Made by a program: the position numbers and the translations under genes | DNA from: Microbacterium terregens | Lineage (GTDB): Bacteria > Actinomycetota > Actinomycetes > Actinomycetales > Microbacteriaceae | Direction: 5' to 3' | Assembly (NCBI RefSeq): GCF_039534975.1 | Contig: NZ_BAAAWH010000001.1 | Coordinates: forward strand, 2,914,001-2,978,000 | Length of the DNA: 64,000 nucleotides | Shown here: positions 59,210 to 64,000 of the stretch, in pieces | Numbering within the stretch: position 1 is the stretch's first letter | Layout of the letters: the number at the start of each line of letters is the position of its first letter | Notes under the pieces: model-generated | Told to the model about the DNA's origin: nothing | The model's database searches: none | The model's input: the letters and a program-made list of their open reading frames with translations, nothing else

Positions 59210-61918
59210 ATGCCTGATACGAAACGGACGGCCAGCGGCGTGCTCGGTGGCCTCCTGGGACTCGTCGGTCTGAGCGCTGTTGCGGGTGTGCTGATCACCG
59301 CCACCGTCACACCCGCCATCGCCCTTTCCGGTGCGGCAGCCACCAGCGCGATCACGATGTTCGACAACCTGCCGAGCGTTCTGGACATCGACAAGCTGAT
59401 GGTTCCGACGACGCTGTACGCGAAGAACCCCGACACGGGCGAGGACATCCAGCTGGCGCAGTTCTACGACCAGAACCGCTCCCCCGTCGAGTTCGCCGAG
59501 GTGGCGCCGGTCATGTACGACGCCATCCTCTCCAGCGAGGACCCCCGCTTCTATCAGCATGGCGGCGTCGATCTCATCGGAACCTCCCGCGCCCTGCTGC
59601 AGAACGTGCAGGGCGGCGGGGAGACGCAGGGTGGTTCGTCCATCAGCCAGCAGTACGTCAAGAACGTCCTGATCCAGCGCTGCGAGCGCGATGCGACCAC
59701 CGGCGAGGAACTCCTCGACTGCTGGACCGAGGCCACGACGGCCTCCGGGACCGAGGGCATCCAGCGCAAGCTGCAGGAGATGCGCTACGCGATCGCGCTG
59801 GAACAGAAGTATTCCAAGAACGACATCCTGCTGGGCTATCTCAACATCGCCAACCTCGGCGGGCAGACCTACGGCGTCGATGCGGCAGCTCGGTATTACT
59901 TCGGTGTCACGGCGAAAGACCTCAGCCTGTCGCAGGCAGCGACGATCGCCGGCATCGTGCAGAACCCGAACACGTACCGCATCGATCAACCCGCAGGCTC
60001 GATCTTCGACGGCGACGGCGTCGGCTACAACAAGGCTCCTGACGGTCTCATCGACGACATCCCCAACGGTCAGCTGGCAGCGCTGGACACACTGCTGAAC
60101 AACGGCACCATCACCCAGGAGCAGTACGTCGCCGCGGCCGATGGGTACAGCGCCACCAAGGGCCGCCAGCTCTACGTCCTGAGCCGGATGCTGGATGACG
60201 GCAAGATCACGCAGGAGCAGTACGTCGCTGCGGTGATCGAGCCGCTCACCCCCTCACTGCACCCGGCCACGACCGGCTGTGCGGTGGCCGGTGGAGCCGC
60301 GTACTTCTGCCAGTACGTGAAGAACATCATCAAGACCGACCCCGCGTTCGGCGCGACGCCCGAGGATCGTATCCGCATGCTCCAGCGCGGCGGCCTGAAC
60401 GTCTACACGACGCTCGACCCCCGGGTGCAGATGCCCGCCGAGGCCTCGATGGCCGAGAATGCACCGACCTCCGTCGAGGGCTGGGTTTCCCCCGATACCG
60501 GCATGTTCGGCGCCGCGACGGTCAGTATCGAGAACACCACAGGCCGGATTCTCTCGATCGCGCAGAACACGAAATTCAGTGAGGATGCCGGCCTTGGGGG
60601 CGACCCGAACTTCTCGTCGCTCGTCTACGCCGGCGACCAGAAGTATGGCAACTCCGGTGGGTTCGAAGCGGGTTCGACGTTCAAGATCTTCACTCTCGTC
60701 GATTGGCTCGAGCAGGGTCATTCCATCAACGAGACCCTGAACGGCCGCGTGCGCATCTTCAAGCGGATGACCAACAGCTGCACGGGCGACTGGGTGAACG
60801 TCAACAACGACCGCGTCTCCAACTTCAACAACCAGAGCGGCTATACCGGGACCCCGATGCAGTTCACCCGCGATTCGCTCAACACCGGGTACTTCGCGAT
60901 GGCGGAGCAGCTCGACCTGTGCGACATCGAGAAGGTGGCGACCAAGATGGGAGCCACCAAGGGCGACGGCACGCCTGTCGATATGAAGACGCTGTTCTCC
61001 GTCATCGGCTCGAACAACCTGTCGCCGATCGCGATGGCCGGCGCGTACGGAACCGTGGCGAACAACGGCATCTACTGCCAGCCGCGGGCGATCGACAAGG
61101 TCACCGACTCGGACGGCAACGAGATCACGCCGCCGCAGACCTCGTGCACGCAGGTGCTCGATCCCGCCGTGGCCGCCACGGCCGCCTACGCTCTCGAGGG
61201 CGTGATGAACGGCGGAACCGGTGCGGGTGCCAATCCCAACGACGGCGTCGACGTGCTCGGCAAGACCGGAACACACGAGCAGAAGCAGACCTGGATGGTC
61301 GAATCCAGCACCAACGTCGTCACCGCGGCGTGGGTGGGCAACTCGAACGGCAGCGGCGACCTCTTCCGGCGCGGGCTGTCGAACCTGCGCTACCAGCTCG
61401 CGGAGGACGTCCAGCGCGCGGCGAACGCCGTGTACGGCGGCAATTCGTTCCCGGGCCCGGACTCGAACCTGACGCGACGGGTGCTGCGGGAACTGCCCAA
61501 CGTGGTCGGTCTGAGCATCGAGGAAGCACAGCAGAGGCTGGATGCGGCCGGATTCGACTCAACCGTCGGCGACCCCGTGGACTCGCCCGAGGCGGAGGGG
61601 ATCGTGGCCGCTCAGGACCCGGGCGCGGGCAGCGTCGCCGGGGGCACGACCGTCACCATCCACCCCAGCAACGGGCAGGGCCTGGCCGTACCCGACGTCG
61701 CCGGACGCTCTCTGAACGACGCGAAGCAGGCGCTCCGCGGCGCCGGGTTCGGCAACGTCACAGACGGCACCTGCACCGTCAACGCCGCCGTCGGCGCCCA
61801 GCCGACCGCCACGGGAACCTCGCCGGGCGCCGGAACTCTGGTCAATCGCAATTCCGCTGTCGCGGTGAACTACTCAAGCCTGATCTGCGGCCCCGCCATC
61901 GGCCCCGGCAACGGCTAG
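59210..61918 (+). CDS. ponA: Class A penicillin-binding protein with PASTA domains (PonA-like)
   Basis: 902 aa. One N-terminal membrane helix (residues ~12-45), GT51 glycosyltransferase with Glu110 in ILSSEDPRFYQHGGVD and QGGSSISQQYVKN, transpeptidase with Ser489-x-x-Lys492 (AGSTFKIFTL), SLNTGY (SxN) and LGKTGTHEQ (KTG), then two PASTA domains (LPNVVGLSIEEAQQRL; VPDVAGRSLNDAKQAL). Polymerises and crosslinks peptidoglycan. Overlaps the next gene by TAGTG. Confidence 0.95.
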   Translation: MPDTKRTASGVLGGLLGLVGLSAVAGVLITATVTPAIALSGAAATSAITMFDNLPSVLDIDKLMVPTTLYAKNPDTGEDIQLAQFYDQNRSPVEFAEVAPVMYDAILSSEDPRFYQHGGVDLIGTSRALLQNVQGGGETQGGSSISQQYVKNVLIQRCERDATTGEELLDCWTEATTASGTEGIQRKLQEMRYAIALEQKYSKNDILLGYLNIANLGGQTYGVDAAARYYFGVTAKDLSLSQAATIAGIVQNPNTYRIDQPAGSIFDGDGVGYNKAPDGLIDDIPNGQLAALDTLLNNGTITQEQYVAAADGYSATKGRQLYVLSRMLDDGKITQEQYVAAVIEPLTPSLHPATTGCAVAGGAAYFCQYVKNIIKTDPAFGATPEDRIRMLQRGGLNVYTTLDPRVQMPAEASMAENAPTSVEGWVSPDTGMFGAATVSIENTTGRILSIAQNTKFSEDAGLGGDPNFSSLVYAGDQKYGNSGGFEAGSTFKIFTLVDWLEQGHSINETLNGRVRIFKRMTNSCTGDWVNVNNDRVSNFNNQSGYTGTPMQFTRDSLNTGYFAMAEQLDLCDIEKVATKMGATKGDGTPVDMKTLFSVIGSNNLSPIAMAGAYGTVANNGIYCQPRAIDKVTDSDGNEITPPQTSCTQVLDPAVAATAAYALEGVMNGGTGAGANPNDGVDVLGKTGTHEQKQTWMVESSTNVVTAAWVGNSNGSGDLFRRGLSNLRYQLAEDVQRAANAVYGGNSFPGPDSNLTRRVLRELPNVVGLSIEEAQQRLDAAGFDSTVGDPVDSPEAEGIVAAQDPGAGSVAGGTTVTIHPSNGQGLAVPDVAGRSLNDAKQALRGAGFGNVTDGTCTVNAAVGAQPTATGTSPGAGTLVNRNSAVAVNYSSLICGPAIGPGNG

Positions 61919-62856
61919 TGCCAGGTCCGCAGGCGAAGTCCGCCCTCACCGCCCTCGCAGCAGTGGGGGCGGTCGGCGTGGGCGCCGCCGTATGGGGCAT
62001 CGGAATCGAGCGCTACCTGTTCACCGTGCGGGAGCACACAGTCGCGATCCTTCCCGCAGGGAGCACCCCCCTGCGCGTCCTGCACGTGTCCGATGCCCAC
62101 ATGGCGCCGTGGCAGCACCGCAAGCAGCGCTGGATGGCGACGCTGGCCGAGCAGTGGCAACCGGATCTCGTCGTCAACACCGGTGACAATCTCGGCCACG
62201 CGCGCGGACTCCGCGGCCTGCGCACCGCCCTGGACCCGCTGCGCGGCATCCCCGGTGTCTTCGTGCACGGATCCAACGACCATGCCTCTCCGCAACCTCG
62301 CAACCCGCTGCGCTACTTCACCGGTCCATCGAAAGTGAAGAGCGTCGGCGAGCCCCTGGACACCGAGGCGCTCGATGGCTATCTCTCCGAGGAACTCGGT
62401 TGGCTCGACCTGAACAACGCGGTGGGATCGATCGAGATCGCCGGTGCACGTATAGACGCGTTCGGGGTCAGTGACGCGCACCGCCACTGGGACGATCTCG
62501 GCGTCCTCCCCCGACTGCTGGAGAACCTGCGGGCCGACGTCGGCCCGGCGACCGTCACGCTGGGAGTGACCCACGCCCCCTACCGCCGCGTCCTGGACTC
62601 CTTCGTCGATCTGGGTGCGGACATGATCTTCGCCGGTCATACGCACGGCGGCCAGGTACGCGTGCCGGGCTATGGCGCCCTCGTGGCGAACTGCGACATC
62701 CCGTTGCCCCAGGCCCGAGGCCTGAGCGAGTGGAGGCATGCAGCGACGTCGGTGCCGCTGAACGTCAGCGCCGGTCTCGGTCACTCGATTTACGCCCCGG
62801 TGCGATTCGCGTGCCGGCCCGAGGCTTCGCTCATCACGCTCCTCCCCCGCGCCTAG
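61918..62856 (+). CDS. Metallophosphoesterase
   Basis: 312 aa from GTG 61918, overlapping the ponA stop by one base. An N-terminal hydrophobic segment (residues ~8-27) suggests a membrane anchor. Calcineurin-like motifs in order: VLHVSDAHMAPWQ, VNTGDNLGHA, VHGSNDHASP, VTHAPYRRV and FAGHTHGGQVRVPG, a full two-metal site. Partnership with PonA is standard in Actinobacteria, suggesting a role in cell-wall precursor recycling. A possible 6-bp hairpin follows (62856-62875). Confidence 0.92.
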   Translation: MPGPQAKSALTALAAVGAVGVGAAVWGIGIERYLFTVREHTVAILPAGSTPLRVLHVSDAHMAPWQHRKQRWMATLAEQWQPDLVVNTGDNLGHARGLRGLRTALDPLRGIPGVFVHGSNDHASPQPRNPLRYFTGPSKVKSVGEPLDTEALDGYLSEELGWLDLNNAVGSIEIAGARIDAFGVSDAHRHWDDLGVLPRLLENLRADVGPATVTLGVTHAPYRRVLDSFVDLGADMIFAGHTHGGQVRVPGYGALVANCDIPLPQARGLSEWRHAATSVPLNVSAGLGHSIYAPVRFACRPEASLITLLPRA

Positions 62857-62991
62857 CAGCGCCGCGCGCCGCTGCGGCGGCTCCTCCCCAGCCGGTCGTC
62901 GCGCACGACGGCCCCCAGATCATCGCGCCGGGGCGCGACGTGACGGACGCACGGGCGACGATCGGACTCTGTTCGACTCGGAGGAGAAGCC

Positions 62992-64000
62992 ATGCCCGTG
63001 CCCCATCACATCCGCGACGCGCGCACCAGGGCGACCCGAAACGCGATCGCGATCGCGCTCGCGTGCGCACTGGCCGTCATCGGCGTCGTCGTTTCGCCGG
63101 TACCTGCGCACGCCGCAGCTTCGGGTGCCGGCTTCGGAACGTGGGCGCCGATCTCGCCCTACGGCTGGCACGGCTCGATGGTGATCGACGGCGTGCACAC
63201 GTACTGCATCCTCCCGGGCGCACCGGCGCCGACGGGTACCAGTGTCGATCATGGCGTGAGTGGGGCGGCGGCCGGGCTGTCTCCGCAGCAGCTCACCGGG
63301 ATCAACCTGCTGGTGACCAAGTACGGACAGACCGCCGATCCGGTGCAGGCCGCTGCCGTCGGGTGGGCGGTCAAGGCGATCGCGAACTGGGACGAGACGC
63401 TCCATCACTTCGGCTACCGCGGCGACTCGCTCGCCGGTGCCATCCACTGGACGTTCTCGGCGCTGGCCCCCGCGCAGAACGAGAGCGTCCAAAAGCTCGC
63501 CGTCGCGTACTACGAGGAGGCGAGAAGCACGCCTCCCGGCGTGACCGCTCCCTCGGGCCGAATGGTCTTCACCACGGATGCCGCAGACCACACACGAGGC
63601 AGCGTGCGAGTCGACGCCACAACGACCGCGGCCAGCGGCACGCTCGCAGTGGAGAACGCCGTGTTCGTCGACACGGGTACGGGTACGCTCCAGAACGCCG
63701 TCCCGGGGGTCGACTATGCCATCGAAGCTCATCCGCCCGTCGCCGGGCGCGCGTACGTGGTGAGCGGCACCGGCCGCTTCGTGGTGCGGGACGTCGCCGC
63801 CGTGCGCCACTTCACGACGCCCGGCGGTCAGGACACCGCCGGGCCGGCCGGTGAGGTCGGCTTCGAGGTCGCCGGCGAGGAGGCCACCCCTCGCGTCCCC
63901 CTGTTCACCCCCACCGTCTCCACCCATGTCACGTCGAAATACGTGGCGGGGGGATCGTTCATCGACGCGATCGAGTTCGGTGGCTCCCTCGAGCACTGGC
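62992..64000 (+). CDS. Secreted surface protein with possible thioester domain (3' end outside window)
   Basis: Open frame to the window end, at least 336 aa. GGAGGAG lies eight bases before ATG 62992. A signal peptide (AIAIALACALAVIGVVVSP, cleavage near AHA-A) is followed by HTYCILPGAPAP and PVQAAAVGWAVKAI, reminiscent of the Cys and Gln/Trp motifs of thioester adhesin domains, and then repeated beta-strand-like segments. Likely an exported, perhaps wall-anchored, adhesin; the anchor is not visible because the gene is cut. Confidence 0.8.
   Translation, partial: MPVPHHIRDARTRATRNAIAIALACALAVIGVVVSPVPAHAAASGAGFGTWAPISPYGWHGSMVIDGVHTYCILPGAPAPTGTSVDHGVSGAAAGLSPQQLTGINLLVTKYGQTADPVQAAAVGWAVKAIANWDETLHHFGYRGDSLAGAIHWTFSALAPAQNESVQKLAVAYYEEARSTPPGVTAPSGRMVFTTDAADHTRGSVRVDATTTAASGTLAVENAVFVDTGTGTLQNAVPGVDYAIEAHPPVAGRAYVVSGTGRFVVRDVAAVRHFTTPGGQDTAGPAGEVGFEVAGEEATPRVPLFTPTVSTHVTSKYVAGGSFIDAIEFGGSLEHW

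Overview
The window is a high-GC chromosomal segment of an actinobacterium, most likely a Microbacteriaceae member of Microbacterium type. The evidence is the conserved block tRNA-Thr / tripeptidase-like lipoprotein / holB / tmk / topA / compact Tad locus / acs / ridA / ponA, together with pervasive 4-base ATGA or GTGA overlaps, frequent GTG starts and very strong GC bias. Species-level assignment is inference; no rRNA is present.

Layout. 0-2.3 kb: cell-wall trio (end of alr, a D-Ala-D-Ala-ligase-family gene, an acyltransferase-3 membrane protein), translationally coupled. 2.4-26.1 kb: a catabolic island with seven or more transcription units on both strands. It holds a LigM-type tetrahydrofolate-dependent O-demethylase with MetF and PurU (C1 disposal), a TetR regulator, an NmrA-like protein plus MmsA, an eight-gene coupled operon (FAH-fold hydrolase, 62-aa ORF, metallo-beta-lactamase, 3-oxoacid CoA-transferase A/B, flavin reductase, Fe-alcohol dehydrogenase, 3-hydroxyisobutyryl-CoA-hydrolase-like), a MHS transporter/thiolase/MDR operon, and a ribose-type ABC importer with two esterases. 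Every unit is preceded by a copy of one palindrome, TACACT-N2-AGTGTA, with the only local regulator being the TetR at 6.6 kb. This looks like one dedicated regulon for uptake, de-esterification, O-demethylation and beta-oxidation-like breakdown of an unidentified methoxylated substrate.

26.2-32.5 kb: mobile-element debris: a decayed IS21-family element, a flavin reductase/SDR/XRE cluster, a haloalkane-dehalogenase-like hydrolase split by an intact IS3-family element with a 3-bp target duplication, a solo IS end, and a truncated lipoprotein paralogue carrying a nonsense codon. 32.5-46.4 kb: regulator/stress cassettes, each with a recognisable palindromic operator: methyltransferase-TetR facing MFS-TrxR-like-DsbA-like; MBL facing TetR; aldo-keto reductase facing HxlR. 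These are followed by a lipoprotein, an esterase, and an ABC exporter with its own two-component system.

46.4-64 kb: core genome. tRNA-Thr(CGU); the minus-strand block topA-tmk-holB-peptidase; a compact Tad/Flp secretion locus; acs; ridA and DUF4177; a PASTA-containing class A penicillin-binding protein with a coupled metallophosphoesterase; and the start of a secreted surface protein with a possible thioester domain that runs off the end.
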